In this document: positions 10,061 to 21,330 of the stretch, one piece after another
Position numbering within the stretch: position 1 is the stretch's first letter
Layout: the number at the start of each line of letters is the position of its first letter
Assembly (NCBI GenBank): GCA_028571685.1
Contig: CM053156.1
Coordinates: 83,331,049-83,395,048 of the forward strand
Source of the DNA: Heterohyrax brucei
Lineage: Eukaryota; Chordata; Mammalia; Hyracoidea; Procaviidae
DNA: 64,000 nt
Direction: 5' to 3'
Translations under genes and position numbers: made by a program
The notes under the pieces: generated by a model
Databases searched by the model: none
Told to the model about the DNA's origin: nothing
Seen by the model: only the letters and a program-made list of their open reading frames with translations

Positions 10061-13000
10061 CAGTAGATGGATACGGTTTTCCATACTTTGGTGGCTGGCA
10101 TGTCATCGATGTGATGCTGGAAGCTCTGCTGTTGGTATTTCAAATTCCAGCAGGGTTACCCGTGGTGGACAGGTTTCAGTACAGCTTCTAGATTAAGACA
10201 GACTAAGACGAAGATCCTGGCAATCTAATTTCACAAAAATGGCTAGTGAAGATGTTATGGTACTAGTGGAACATGATGTGATACGGTGCTGAAAGGTGAG
10301 CCCCTGTGTTGACAGGCATTCAGAATACCACTGGGAAGGAGCTTCCTCAAAGTCAAGTTGACCTTAATGACAGGGATAGACTAAAGATTTTGAGATTTTC
10401 ATTTTTCTGATGTGTCATGACTCAAAATGAGAACAATTCATTCACTAATCAAAATGTAGAATGTATGAAGTATGAATCAAGGCAAGCTGGAAGTTGTTGA
10501 ACATGAAACAGAACATTTGAAGAATGTTATCGCAGGCATAGAAAGTTGAAATAGACTACTCTTGGCCATTTTGATTTAGATAATTGTGTGATTTTCTATT
10601 CTGGGAATGACAAATTGTGGAGGAAGAGTGTAGCATTCATCATCAGAAAAGAACACTTCAAGATCTATCCTGTAATATAACACTGTCGATGATAGGATAA
10701 TATCCATGCAACTTCAGGGAAGATCAGTTAATAGGACTGTTGTTCAAATTTATGCCCCAATGACTAATGGCAAAGATGAAGATTTTGAAAATGTTTACCA
10801 ACTTCTTCAGTCTGAAATTGATCAAACATGCAGTTGAAATGCATGGATAATTTCTGGAGATTGGAATGCAGAAGTTGGAAAACAAGAAGGATCAGTAGCT
10901 GAAAAATATTGCCTTAGTGATAGAAATTATCCTAGGGAACAAATGGTAAAATTGTGCAAGGCCACAAACATATTTACTGGAAATACCTTTATACCATTTT
11001 TTTTTCACCAAGAAAACAGCAACTATACACTTGAACCTCACCAAAATACACTGGAATCAAATCAGCTACATCTGTGGAATTAGATCAACTACGTCTGTGG
11101 AAAGTAGTATCATCAGTAACAGCTAGGCCAGGTCCTGAATATGGCACAGTTGCTCATATTCAAGTTCAAGTTGAAGCTAAAGAAAGCTACACGTCTATAA
11201 CAGCAAAGGAGTGACCTTGAGTATATCCCACCTGAATTCAGAGACCTCTTAAGAATAGATTTGATGCATTGAACACTGATGACCAAAGACCAGACATGCT
11301 GTGCAGTGATATCAAGGACGTCATCCATGAAAAAAGCAAGAGGTCATTAAAAAGACAGGAAAAACAGAAAAGGTAAAAATGGATATCAGAAGAGACTCTG
11401 AAACTTACTCTTGAATGTACAGTAGCTAAAGCAAAAGGAAGAAATAACACAGTAAAAGAGTTGAACAGAAGATTTCAAAGTGCAGCTTGAGAAGATAAAG
11501 TAAAACACTATAATGAAATGTACCAAAGACCTGGAGAGAGAAAACCAAAAGGGAAAAACGCATTTGGCATTTCTGAAGTTGAAAGAAGTAAAGAAAAAAT
11601 GCAAACCTCAAGCTGCAATTTTGAAGGATTCTGTGGGCAAAAAATTGAGCAATGCAGGAAGTATCAAAGGAAGACGGAAGGAATATATAATGTCACCGCA
11701 CAGAAAGGACTGGTCGACATTTCAGGAGGTAGCGTGTGCTCAAGAACTGATGGTAATGAAGGGAGAATTTGTAACTGCACAAACACATTGTCAGAAAACA
11801 AGGTTCCAGGAATTGACGGAATACCAATTGAGATGTTTCAAAAAAAACTCTCACTTGCTCACTTGCATATGCCAATAAATTTGGGAGACAGCTACCTGGC
11901 CAACTGACTGAAAAAGATCTGTATTTGTGCCCGTTCCAAAAAAAAGTGATTCAACAAAAATCAAATTATCGAATATAATTAATATCACATTCAAGTAAAC
12001 ATATGCCGAAGTTAATTTAAAAAAATGGTTACAGCAGTACATCAACAGGGAGCTGCCAGAAATTCAAGGCAGATTCCGAAGAAGATGTGGAACGAGGGAT
12101 ATAATTGCTGATGTCATATGGATCTTGTTTTATCAACTATGCAAAGACATTAGACTCTGTAAGTCATAAAAATTTATGGGTCACGTTGCTAAGAATAGAA
12201 ATTTCAGAACAATTGTGCTCATGCAGAACCTGTTCATAGGCCAAGAGGCAGCTGTTCAAACAGAGCAAGGGGATGCTTTTAAACATAATTTAAATTCAGG
12301 AATAGGATTATATCCTTTCACTCTACTAATTCAATGTCTGTGCTAAGCAAATAACTTGACAAGGTGTACTATACAAAGAAGAACGAGGCCTCAGGATTGG
12401 AAGAAGACTCATTAACAACCTGCTGTGTGCAGATGACACACCTTGCTTGCTGAAAGTGAAGAGGACTTGAAACACTTACTGGTGAAGACTAAAGTCTGTA
12501 ACCTTCAGTGTGGATTACACTTTACCATGAAGAAAACCAAAATCCTCACAAATGGATCAATAAGCAACATCATGATAAACAGAGAAAAGATTGAAGTTGT
12601 CAAGAATTTTGTTTTTGCTTAGATCAGCAGTCAATGCCAGTGAAAACAGCCATCAAGAAAGCAAAGTATTGCAATGTGTGAATCTAATGCAAAAGACTTC
12701 TTCATAGTGCTAAAAGCAAAGATGTCACTTGGGGGACTAAAGTGCACCTGACCCCAAGCCATATTATTTTCAATTGCTTCATATGTATACAAAAGCTGGA
12801 CAATGAATAAGGAAGACCAACAAAGAATTGATGCGTTTCCATTATGGTGCTGGGGAGGAATATTGATTGTAGCATGGAATGCCGGAAGAACAAGCAAGTT
12901 GATCTTGGGAGAAGTACAGCCAGAATGTTCCTTAGAAGTGAGGATATGAGACTTCATCTCACATACTTTCGACATGTTATCGGGAAGGACCAGCCCCTGG

Positions 13001-13170
13001 AGAAGAAAATAAGGCTTGGTAGGGTAGGGGGCCATTGAAAGAGAGGAAGATACTTGATGAAATGGATTGACAGGTGGGTGCAGTAATGGACTGAAAAATA
13101 ACAGGGACTGTGAGGGACTGTGGTGGTGGCACCAGACCTGGCATGTTGGATTCTGCTGTCCATAGCCACA
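10061..13170 (+). mobile_element. RTE-clade (Bov-B type) LINE, copy 2, near full length
   Basis: The longest RTE here, about 3.1 kb of an element usually 3.2-3.3 kb. In order: 5' leader ('gatgctggaagctctgc', 10110-10135); endonuclease remains at 10700-11060, where frames give VQIYAPMT and ISGDWNAEVG, the latter holding the catalytic Asp and Asn of the EEP fold; the connector; RT fingers with the NRELPEIQ block near 12045-12065; the palm motif at 12429-12437 reading CADD for YADD; and the C-terminal tail to the 'tctgctgtccatagccacag' end. Short stops and frameshifts throughout make it non-coding. A ~23-bp tandem duplication ('cta(c)atctgtgga' units) lies at 11057-11103. The long minus-strand frame 12631-13251 is antisense to it. 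A SINE abuts the 3' end. Confidence 0.92.
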
Positions 13171-13178
13171 GAATAAAG

Positions 13179-13299
13179 GGAGGAGTCCTGGTGGGGTAGT
13201 AGTGAACGCATCTGGATGCTTGCTGAAAAGATGCAACCAAATGGTTGGCATTTAGGATTCACCAGAAGGAAAGTGTAGCAGTCAGCTTATGTAAACCTT
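13179..13299 (+). repeat. AfroSINE, 5' half (host of a second SINE)
   Basis: 'aggagtcctggtggggtagt' head through 'gtagcagtcagcttatgtaa'. Interrupted by a minus-strand SINE and resumes at 13460. Confidence 0.8.
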
Positions 13300-13459
13300 A
13301 AAAAAAAAAAAAAAAAGCGATCAAGTTGATTCCAATTCATAGCGACCCTGTAGAACAGGGTGGAGCTGCCCCATAGAGTTTTCAAGGAGTGGCTGCTGGA
13401 TTCAAACTGCTGACTTTTGGTGTGCAGCTAGTCTCTAACCACTGATCAACCAGGGCTTC
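13300..13459 (-). repeat. AfroSINE inserted in another AfroSINE
   Basis: Begins with a run of A (complement of a T-rich tail), then 'catagcgaccctgtagaaca', 'ccatagagttttcaaggagt', and the head complement 'caaccagggcttc'. 'ttatgtaaa' before and 'ttcagcaaa' after may be the worn target duplication. Confidence 0.88.
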
Positions 13460-13572
13460 AGCAAAGATGTAGAGCCTTGGAAATCCTGCAGAGGAGTTCT
13501 GCCCTGTAGTGTAAGGCAGCTATGAATTGTAATACACTGAAAGGCACTGGTTTGTTTGTTTTTGTTTTTTAA
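13460..13572 (+). repeat. AfroSINE, 3' half
   Basis: 'agccttggaaatcctgcaga', 'ggagttctgccctgtagtgt', then 'ggcactggtttg' and a (GTTT)n-like tail. Completes the SINE begun at 13179. Confidence 0.8.
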
Positions 13573-14325
13573 TAAAATAAATGTTTAAGATGAATTTTGC
13601 AGTCTTTTTATTCAAGCATAGAGTCGTAGATCATTTTTCAGTTCTGTGTGGTGAGATTGTCTTCTGAACTTATCACTTGACTTGCACTGTATCTCAATCA
13701 GATGGAAGCAGATGGCCTGCTCAGAAGGGATAATTGGAGAGCATTTCATGAATGAACTGTTTACAAAGATGTGGGTGGGATCAGGAAAGCCCCAAGGAAT
13801 AGAAATATCTGAGGACTTGCAACAGCAGAAGCTTTCCCACTTTAGACAAGGGGGCCAAGGAGAGAGTGTTATTCTCAGAACTGAGTCCGCTCCCTGGGAA
13901 AGGGACTCTGCCCCTGTGTAAAGAACAGGTCACTGTCCCGCTGACTTTAGCCGTGGAAGCTGGATTGCACATATGGTGGTTTCTCTCCTTCTCTCTAAAA
14001 TACAATGTGTGCTTCTTGTAAGCCAAGTCAGACTAAAAGCCAGAATGTAAAGGCTCCTGGTGATGTCGGTGGTAGAAGTCAGCTTTCCAGAGCACAGAGC
14101 CCACCTGCAGGACAGTGGAAAGAGTATCTTACCCACATGCCCTCAGGATGTTTAGCTATCATCTTCTGCTCATTGGCAGTTTGTATGAGGCCTGTAGATT
14201 AGAAATTCTTTACACAGAAAAAATAGTATTTAGATCAAGCTCTATTAACTCCACAGTTGCTCAAACAGGATCCAAACTCTTAGCTACGTTTCATCCATCC
14301 TGTATGTTTTGCATTAGTGTTTGGG
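13573..14325. other. Unassigned stretch
   Basis: No repeat family recognised. Several 65-94 codon frames overlap on both strands with no domain signature, and I treat them as chance. Confidence 0.4.
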
Positions 14326-14450
14326 CCATGGTGCAAACAGCTAAGACCCGGACAACTAAGCAACAGGCTGGCAATTCAAAGCATCTAGAAGCACCTTGAA
14401 AGAAAGGCCTAGCGGTCTGCTTCTGAAAAGGCTGCCATCTTGAAAACCAG
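14326..14450 (+). repeat. AfroSINE, diverged 'aaaggcct' subtype, fragment
   Basis: 'caccttgaaagaaaggccta', 'gcggtctgcttctgaaaagg'. This matches the subtype with an 'aagaaaggcctggtgatct' body also seen at 27955 and 52646. 3' end lost. Confidence 0.65.
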
Positions 14451-15109
14451 ATGGATTGCCGTCTATTGTAACAAATGAGGTCTCTGTGATTTGGAAGTGG
14501 CTGGACAGCAGGGTTTTTTTCTCCCCCTCTTTAATTTTGCTATGTCATCATTCCATTTCCAAAAACACTTATGGTTGCTCATCTGAGTTGTCTCCCTAAT
14601 TAGTAACATCAAGACAATTTAGGGAAAGAAAAGAGGAAAAGGCAAACTCTGGAAACGAGGAGAGAGATAGACGTCTTTGAGATTTGTAACACAATTTTTC
14701 TCTGTCACATAAGGCATGCTGTTTATCTTCTTTAGACTTGAAGTTCCTGCCTCTGTGAAACAAGTAATTTGGACCAGCTGACATGGAAGTTCAATGAGGG
14801 TATATAATCCTATGATCCATGATGAGAAATGTATTTCTCACAGGCAGTCAGGCTTTCAGAGGTAAACATACATTCTGGTCATAAACACCCGTTTCAAATG
14901 CTGAGTTAGATGCAACAGTCCTGTTGAGTGGTTATCCTAAAACTGTGTCTTTCACATGAAAAACTCAGAGGAAAAAAAATTGTTGGTATGAATTTAAGTT
15001 TTGGCTACTGTACTTTTCTTTTTTATTAGCTTTCCTGTGGGTAAAAAGAACCAATTGCATGGTTCAAACAGAGCCTGGCAAAATACAGGAAAACTGACCT
15101 GTTACCCTT
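14451..15109. other. Unassigned stretch
   Basis: No gene or repeat that I can name. Confidence 0.4.
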
Positions 15110-15540
15110 AAACATGGATCCATGCCACTTGCCACAAGACCAATACTGAGACAGGGGTGTGGTAGGTGATCGAGAGGTTTACTGTACATTGATATACAAG
15201 AGACGGGAGAAATCAAGTCTTCAAAGCCTGTCTGATTTTTTCTTCAGCTGCTTATTGAGTAGCTAAGTGTATGAGGGATAGTAGTCCCACATGGAAGAAT
15301 GTGGGCAGTTGGTAGGGGGAGTCTGGAGCCCTGAGGGGTCTGTCCAGAGACAGACGTTTGGAGTCTGGAGGGATCTGTCCAGAGTTCTCCTCTGGTGGCT
15401 GTCTGGGCAGGGGGATTGCTGACTGACACCTCCACCTATGTGATGACTGGGAGAGAACCCGAAATACAGCAGCGGCAAAGATTTGACTGTACCTCCTGTC
15501 TGATGTGTCATCGCTTCTCCTCGTAGTTTCAGTGCGCTAT
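15110..15540 (-). mobile_element. Possible ERV LTR fragment
   Basis: On the minus strand this reads like a retroviral LTR: a C-rich stretch, then 'ctactcaataagcagctgaa' with an AATAAG-type signal, then 'cctctcgatcacctacc' and 'cacccctgtctcag'. Ends and family are not determined. Fossil, no coding region. It could instead be unique sequence. Confidence 0.35.
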
Positions 15541-16470
15541 GAGTTAATGTGTAATCTCCCTGGGGCTAGCTAGTGCTAGGAAGCTAAGACTCGAAGGAAA
15601 ACAGGTATACTTGGAAAGAAGTGAAGTAGGACCTGTTCAGTTCTTTATGCCACCTACTTCTGACCTGTTGCTGATTTTGAAGAGTCTATGGGCTATAAAT
15701 GGCATTCACTATTTTTAAAAGTTGAGGAGGGGGGAACCTAAGGAGAAAGACTTTGTGGTACACGAAAATTATACACTATTTAAATTTTAGTGCCCTTAAA
15801 TAAAGTTTCATTGAAACACAGCCATACTTGTTTGTTGTTTCTTGTCTATGCCTGCCTCTTGGGTAGAACACAGAGCAGAATCTTTGTGATAGAGACCCTA
15901 AGGCTTCTAAATTATAAATATTTACAATCTAGACTCAGAAAAGTTTGCTTCTTCCTGAGTTACATGCAAGAGAAAAAAACAAAATAAAACCATAAACCAA
16001 CTGGGTGATCTGAAGGCTTAGAGACCGGAGAGAAGACGTAATTAGCCAAGTTGAAGCAATAAGCAAGCGATTCAGTGTGTGTGTGTCTGTGTGTCTCTAC
16101 TTGAAAACTATGAATATCTTTGCCTCACAGAACATGAAGTCAGTAGAATCTGCCAATACTTGCTGAAAACAATTCTGAGAATTTGAAGCTTCCCTGAAAA
16201 TATTCTTTTAAGGCTCTCAAAATAGTTGACCTTCAGATGTGCCTATGAGAAAGCATTTTTTTGGGGCAGGGGGAGTAGATTCATCAAGAACAATGACTAA
16301 ATAAGACAACAATCATAGGTTGTGTTCTCTGCAATCTGGAATTGCAGGGAAAGAATCCCAAGGTTATTGCATGGAGAGGTTTTTGTTGTTTGTTTTTAAC
16401 ATTCTAGACAAGGACAGTGGCGTATATAGAAAAGAGAAACAACTCAAAGAACTAGAAATAGGTTAGTGGG
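15541..16470. other. Unassigned stretch with short GT-rich run
   Basis: No gene seen. A short (GT)n-like microsatellite lies at 16075-16095. Confidence 0.45.
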
Positions 16471-16536
16471 TGTTATGGATTGACTTTTGTCACCCCCAAA
16501 TATGTATTGTAAATCCTAACCTCTGTGCCTGTGATT

Positions 16537-16709
16537 GGGAACCCTGGTGATGTAGTGGTTAAATGCTACATCTGCTAACCCCAAAGTCAGCAGTTTGAAC
16601 CATCCCAAGCACTCCTTGGAAACTCTATAGAGCAGTTCTATTCTATCCTATAGGGTCCCTATGAGTCGTAATCCACTTGATGGCAGTGGGTTTTGTTTGT
16701 TTTTCTTTA
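16537..16709 (+). repeat. AfroSINE with target-site duplication, inside MaLR LTR
   Basis: Full-length SINE: 'gggaaccctggtgatgtagt' head, 'ctatgagtcgtaatccactt' block, T-rich tail. Flanked by 'tgcctgtgatt' (16526-16536) and 'tgcctgtggtt' (16710-16720), an 11-bp duplication with one mismatch. Confidence 0.95.
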
Positions 16710-16811
16710 TGCCTGTGGTTAGAATCCTCCCTGGGAATGCATTGTCTTTGTTATTATTAATGAGACAAGGTTAGTGTAGAGTGTGTCTTGAGTTAACCTC
16801 TTTTGCAATAT

Positions 16812-16994
16812 GTTGTTGTTGTTGTTAGGTGCTGTCGAGTCAGTTCTGATGCATAACAACCTTATGAACAACAGAATGAAACACTGCCGGGTCTTGCACT
16901 ATATCCACAATTGTATTTATGCTTAAGCCTGTTGTTGCAGCCACTGTATCAATCCATCTCATTGAGGGTCTTTCTCTTTTTGCTGACCCTCTAC
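16812..16994 (-). mobile_element. RTE LINE 3' end (183 bp) with perfect 12-bp target duplication, inside MaLR LTR
   Basis: Plus strand begins (TGT)n, the complement of the RTE (ACA)n tail, then 'ggtgctgtcgagtcagttct', 'gaacaacagaatgaaacact', 'catctcattgagggtctttc'. The direct repeat 'cttttgcaatat' occurs at 16800-16811 and 16995-17006. A severely 5'-truncated RTE insertion. Confidence 0.95.
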
Positions 16995-17317
16995 CTTTTG
17001 CAATATAAAAGAGATTAAATGAGCAAGTGAGGAAGCAGGGGTGGAGGGAAGAGATGCCAGACCACATAAAGTTCACCCAGGATCATTAGCTCAAAGAGAC
17101 AAGGACCTTCCTCCAGAGTTAACAGAGAGAGAGAAAACAGTCCTCTAGAACTGGCACCCTGAACTCAGTCTTCTAGTATTCTAAACATCGAGAAAACAAA
17201 TTTTTGCTTTACAAAGCCAACCCCTTGTGGTATTTCTGCTCTAGCAGCACAAGAGGACTAAGATGGGGAGAAATGAGAGATGAACTTGGAGAAGTACTAA
17301 GCATACAAATGTGGAAA

Positions 17318-17475
17318 TAACCCTGGTGGTGTAGTGGGTTAAGTGCTACATCTGCTAACCAAGGGGTCAGCAGTTTAAATCCACCAGGTGCTCCTTGGAA
17401 ACTCTGTGGGGCAGTTCTACTCTGACCTATAGGGTCACTATGAGTCGGACCTGACTCAAAGGCAGTGGGTTATTT
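17318..17475 (+). repeat. AfroSINE
   Basis: Well-preserved copy: 'aaccctggtggtgtagtggg', 'tccaccaggtgctccttgga', 'gggtcactatgagtcggacc', 'caaaggcagtgggtt'. One of the best copies for comparison with the RTE 3' end. Confidence 0.95.
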
Positions 17476-18974
17476 ACATAAAGCATTTGTCATTGAGCAA
17501 GCAAAGGGAGCCACTGACGATTTTTAAGCCTCCTTGCTAGTTAGTGTCACGTTTTAGGAAGTCATGCATTCACTGTGTGTGCTCATTAAGCATTTGCTTC
17601 ATTGTCAGTGATTTACCTTTTGCCTGTGGACTAAAAGCAATCACTTGGCTCCACAGAGGCTCAAGAACTAATCATCAGATGGGTTTGGAAAATGTACATT
17701 TTTATAGCCTGTTGACTGCATCTCCCCTGAAATGAAATACATTATGAAGGATGATGGTGCAGAATTAATGAGATACTGCACTTGATAGCATCCGGAAAAT
17801 TCCAGAGAATTGTGTGAATGTAAGTGATGATCACGGTCATCATTGTCACCATCGTGGCCTTGCAACCTTCCATGTGGAGGAGCTGACTTAGTGTGTACAC
17901 TCTAGTGTGAGCTTTGAACTTTCTTTTGAGTTATGATTAGTATTCATGTGGCTGCAGAGAAGGTCCAGCCTGGAGCGTATTAACCTTACTAATACAGTTA
18001 ACCTAAAACAGCTCACAGTTAAAGCAATAAAGTTCCTTGGAACAAACAGTAGTGTTCTAACCTGTGCAGTTAACCCAAAGAATTCAGAGAAGAAAAGTCT
18101 CTCTTGTGGTTTCCTTTTGGGGCCAGTTGTGCTGTCAGTGGGAGATAGAGGAAGAAATCCATTTATGCCTTGGCCTGTATACACTGCAGTTATGGTAGTT
18201 AGAATCCCACGGCCATTCAGAGGAAGGTGGTTACCTAGCAAAAGAGACCAGTCAAAATCCTCAGGTTAAGTGTCAACGTTCAGATCCTCTGTCTTTCTTG
18301 GAGAGGGGGAAGGGGTGGGTATTCCCAAAATCTGAAATAGAAAAAGACACACATCACTAGCAGAGGAAAAAATTACACAGTAGTCAGTCATGAGCAATTA
18401 GAAATGGGAAGAAAAGGAGATGAGGAACTGAAGGCTGTATGTCCAACGAAGTAAAAATTCTGGTGAAAACAATCAATAGTAACTGAAGACCAGAGACACA
18501 GTATTTTTCATGTAGCTTAAAACAAAAAACAGAAGAACTGTCCCTCTATGGTACTCAACTTTTGGTCATTAATTTTAGTAACACTGTTGAGCTTGAGGAT
18601 AAGAGTTTCAGTAGAATGATGGGAAAACAGGCAGTGAGTTTGAAGGAAGTATTGGAAGCAGGGCAAGTCAAGAAAGTGAGGATAGATACTTCTTCTAAGA
18701 TGTATCTCTGGGAAAGGATGGGGAGTTTGGCTCCAGAGGAAAACAGAGACCGATAGCTGGAGAAGGACACAGAGTAAGGGATTTTTTGCCCCCCAATGTG
18801 AACAACTTGACAGTAGGTTTGTAATCCAATGACAATCTGTGGAGAGAGGCTGATGATTTAGCAGGAGGAGGAAGTAAGGGTGGAGAGGACTGAAGGAGAT
18901 GGTCCCGATTATCATGTTGACATGCCAGAAGCATCTGACATGGTTGACTGCACCTTCGTTTTCCTTCTTTCATT
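17476..18974. other. Unassigned 1.5 kb
   Basis: No recognisable gene or repeat. The 107-codon frame at 17946-18269 and the 132-codon minus frame at 18517-18915 show no domain I recognise. The latter is Leu/Ser/His/Pro-rich, as chance frames in C/T-rich DNA are. Confidence 0.4.
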
Positions 18975-19180
18975 ATTTTTTTAAAATTGATGCAGTAAGC
19001 TTTTTTGTGTAACAGTTCAATTGAGAAAAAATATACATGCCATACAATTAACCCTTTTTAAGAGTACAACTCAGTGGTTTCTAGCATATTGATAGAATTG
19101 AGCAACCATCATGGCAATTGTAGAACATCTTCATCATCCCAGTGAGAAGCCTCATGGGGGACATGTTTGCATTTACCTCC
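18975..19180 (-). mobile_element. L1M 3' UTR fragment
   Basis: 'catacaattaacccttttta', 'agagtacaactcagtggttt', 'gagcaaccatcatggcaatt', 'agaacatcttcatcatccca' match the complement of the old L1M 3' UTR. Confidence 0.75.
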
Positions 19181-19479
19181 AGAAGTAATTAAAACTCAGC
19201 GTGTTCCAAACTGAATGCATTAACACACTTCCAAAATAGGCTCGTCTGCTTGTCTTTTATGTCCATGAATAAGGCCTATAATCTCAGAGTTTTTCAGACC
19301 AGAAGATTTGAGGTCACCCTGGAACTTCAACTATGTGTCAAATGTATTGTGGATTGTAGTTCATAGATTTCTTTCCATTTGTTGATTTCCATCCCCATCT
19401 GGTTCTAGCCACCATGATTGCTGATGATTTTCAGCAACTATTTAACTGGAAATCTTTACTCTGGCCTAGACCCTATGTA
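19181..19479. other. Unassigned stretch
   Basis: No feature recognised. Confidence 0.4.
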
Positions 19480-20065
19480 ACCTAATCTCTATGAAGGCTT
19501 TCAAGTAATCTTTTGAAAGGCAAGCCCAACAATGTCACCTTCTGCTCAGCCCCAACCTTGACTTCAAAGTCTTTCAAAGATCCTTGGCTTCCCCAGGATG
19601 AGTCCCAAGCTCTAGACAGGGCTCAGTGTATCACAGCCTGGTCCTTGCTTTCAGCCCTAACTTCATTTGTCTTGTTTTCTCGTATGCGGTAGGCAACGGA
19701 AGTGATCCTTGCAGGTACTTTAGCTGGTCTTTGCGCATGCTCATCTCTTCTGCTCCTGCATTTTCTCAGTCAGCGCTCCGTCTGGTGATGAACACCTCAG
19801 ATGCTGGGCATCATTTCCTTAGCGTCCCTTCCAGATACCCACCTCCCAGCAAGTCTGGACTGGGAGCCCAGTCTAGGCATTGCGCTTGTACCCTCTGCCT
19901 CTCCCATCAAAGCTCTCATCAGATTGCATTGTATTTCATGCTGATGTAGTACATAATTCTCTCCCTTGGCTGTAAGCTATAGGTGGTTTTCTTCACTATT
20001 GTGTTCTACGTTTAGTACCCTTCCTGGAAAACATCAGTTGTCTGACAAATATTTGTTGAGCAACT
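19480..20065 (+). repeat. L2 LINE 3' region
   Basis: Diverged L2: the 'caatgtcaccttctgctcag' region, then 'ccttggctgtaagctatagg', and 'acaaatatttgttgagcaac' at the end, in L2 consensus order. Ancient. Confidence 0.65.
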
Positions 20066-20559
20066 GTTTTGTTTTCCCCGGCTTTGCTTTTATACCAAAG
20101 AAGCTTTATATGATCTTTGGAGTGAATAAATAGACTTTTAAGCAAAGGCTGGGCCTGGTGGAAGGCAGAGAGCAGTAGACTATGAATTTATAAGAGTTTA
20201 AGAGACAAGTTTCCCACTACAACTTGGGAGAATTTTTGTGACATTGTCTGCTATGACCTAGCATAGCCTTGTATTCCTTCCTTCCTGCCCAAGGAATCCG
20301 TGCCCGTGTCCTATATATATGGAAAATATAAATGCTACTTTAATTGAATTTGATTTCTTTGAATTTTATATCTGCCCAATTATGTTATTCGAAATGCCCT
20401 TTGCAAATACAGTCCAAATCACTGACAATAAAGGTGACTTTAGCCACTGGACTCAGACTTAAGTATTCATGGAGAGAATTCTAGACTTAGGAACATAGTT
20501 CAGACAGAATGTGTTTTATTTCAGACTTGGCTAATAGGTGGACTTTACTTCTCAATTGG
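20066..20559. other. Unassigned stretch
   Basis: No gene or repeat assigned. Confidence 0.4.
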
Positions 20560-20889
20560 TGTTTTAATTTTTGTATTGAATTTGGGTTGCCTTTTTATTC
20601 TGGATGCTGCTTTTCTAACCCATGGTATTATTTGCAATTATATTCCTCCAATCTATATTCTGTCTTTTGAGTTTTCTTTTTTGTAAAACTAACATTTATT
20701 AAGAGTTTTCCATGTGCTGTCTTTGGGCTTTTAAACTGTCTTTTGATTAACAGAATATTTTAAATTCAGTGTGGTGAAATTAATCCAGTTTTCTTATGGT
20801 TGTGTTTTATTACATCTCACTTAAAAAAAATCTTCTCTGTCTCTGTATCACAAATAATGTTTCCCATATTTTCTTCCAAAATAATTAGA

Positions 20890-21045
20890 AAACACATAGC
20901 CATCTAGTCACTTCTGAGTCATAACAACCCTAGAGGACACAGTAGAACTGCCCTTTAGGATTTCCACGGAGTGGCTGGTAATTTTGAACTGCCAACTTCT
21001 GGGTCAGCCACTGAGCTCTTAACCTCCTGGCGACCTCCATTTGTT
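20890..21045 (-). repeat. AfroSINE within L1M
   Basis: 'gagtcataacaaccctagag', 'gacacagtagaactgccctt', 'aactgccaacttctgggtca', then 'gctcttaacctcctggcgac'. Confidence 0.9.
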
Positions 21046-21123
21046 GTTGCTTTTTGCCGTCCTTGTACCTTCAATTCCCCCTTTGTGTAAGGGTGTTTGC
21101 TATGTTTTTTCCCTTTATAAGAG

Positions 21124-21330
21124 CTAAAAGACCCCTGGCGGCAACAACAGGTGAGTGCTCAGCTGCTCACTACAAGGCCGAAGGTTCCAACCCACCCAGC
21201 AGCTCAAAGGGAGAAGGCTCTGGTGTTCTGCTTTTGTAAAGATTACAGTCTAGAAAACCCCGGGGAGAAGTTCTGATCCATCCCATGGAGTCTCTGCATG
21301 TTGAAATTGACTCTATGGCACCTAATAACA
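21124..21330 (+). repeat. AfroSINE within L1M
   Basis: Head 'aaaagacccctggcggcaac', 'agcagctcaaagggagaagg', 'gtaaagattacagtctagaa', '3' end 'gactctatggcacctaataa'. The 3' end resembles the RTE tail ('cacctaataacaata') more than the short T-tail subtype. Confidence 0.88.

Larger units (their letters stand above)
16471..17264 (+). mobile_element. Solo ERVL-MaLR LTR carrying two insertions
   Basis: Starts 'tgttatggattgacttttgt' and ends 'agcacaagaggactaagatg', with the MaLR blocks 'acaaggaccttcctccagag' and 'ccccttgtggtatttctgct'. Removing the SINE (16537-16709), the RTE tail (16812-16994) and one copy of each duplication leaves about 415 bp, a normal MaLR LTR length. Solo fossil. Confidence 0.85.

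Noticed and set aside
12631-13251. 206-codon minus-strand frame, the longest single frame apart from L1 RT
   Set aside because: It is antisense to the 3' end of RTE copy 2 and overlaps the SINE that follows. Overlapping frames of similar length in the same region show it is a shadow.
17946-18269. 107-codon plus frame in DNA without known repeats
   Set aside because: Overlapped by a 117-codon frame on the other strand and no domain seen. Not enough to call a gene.
18517-18915. 132-codon minus frame rich in Leu, Ser, His and Pro
   Set aside because: Composition reflects the purine-rich plus strand; two other frames overlap it and no motif is present.
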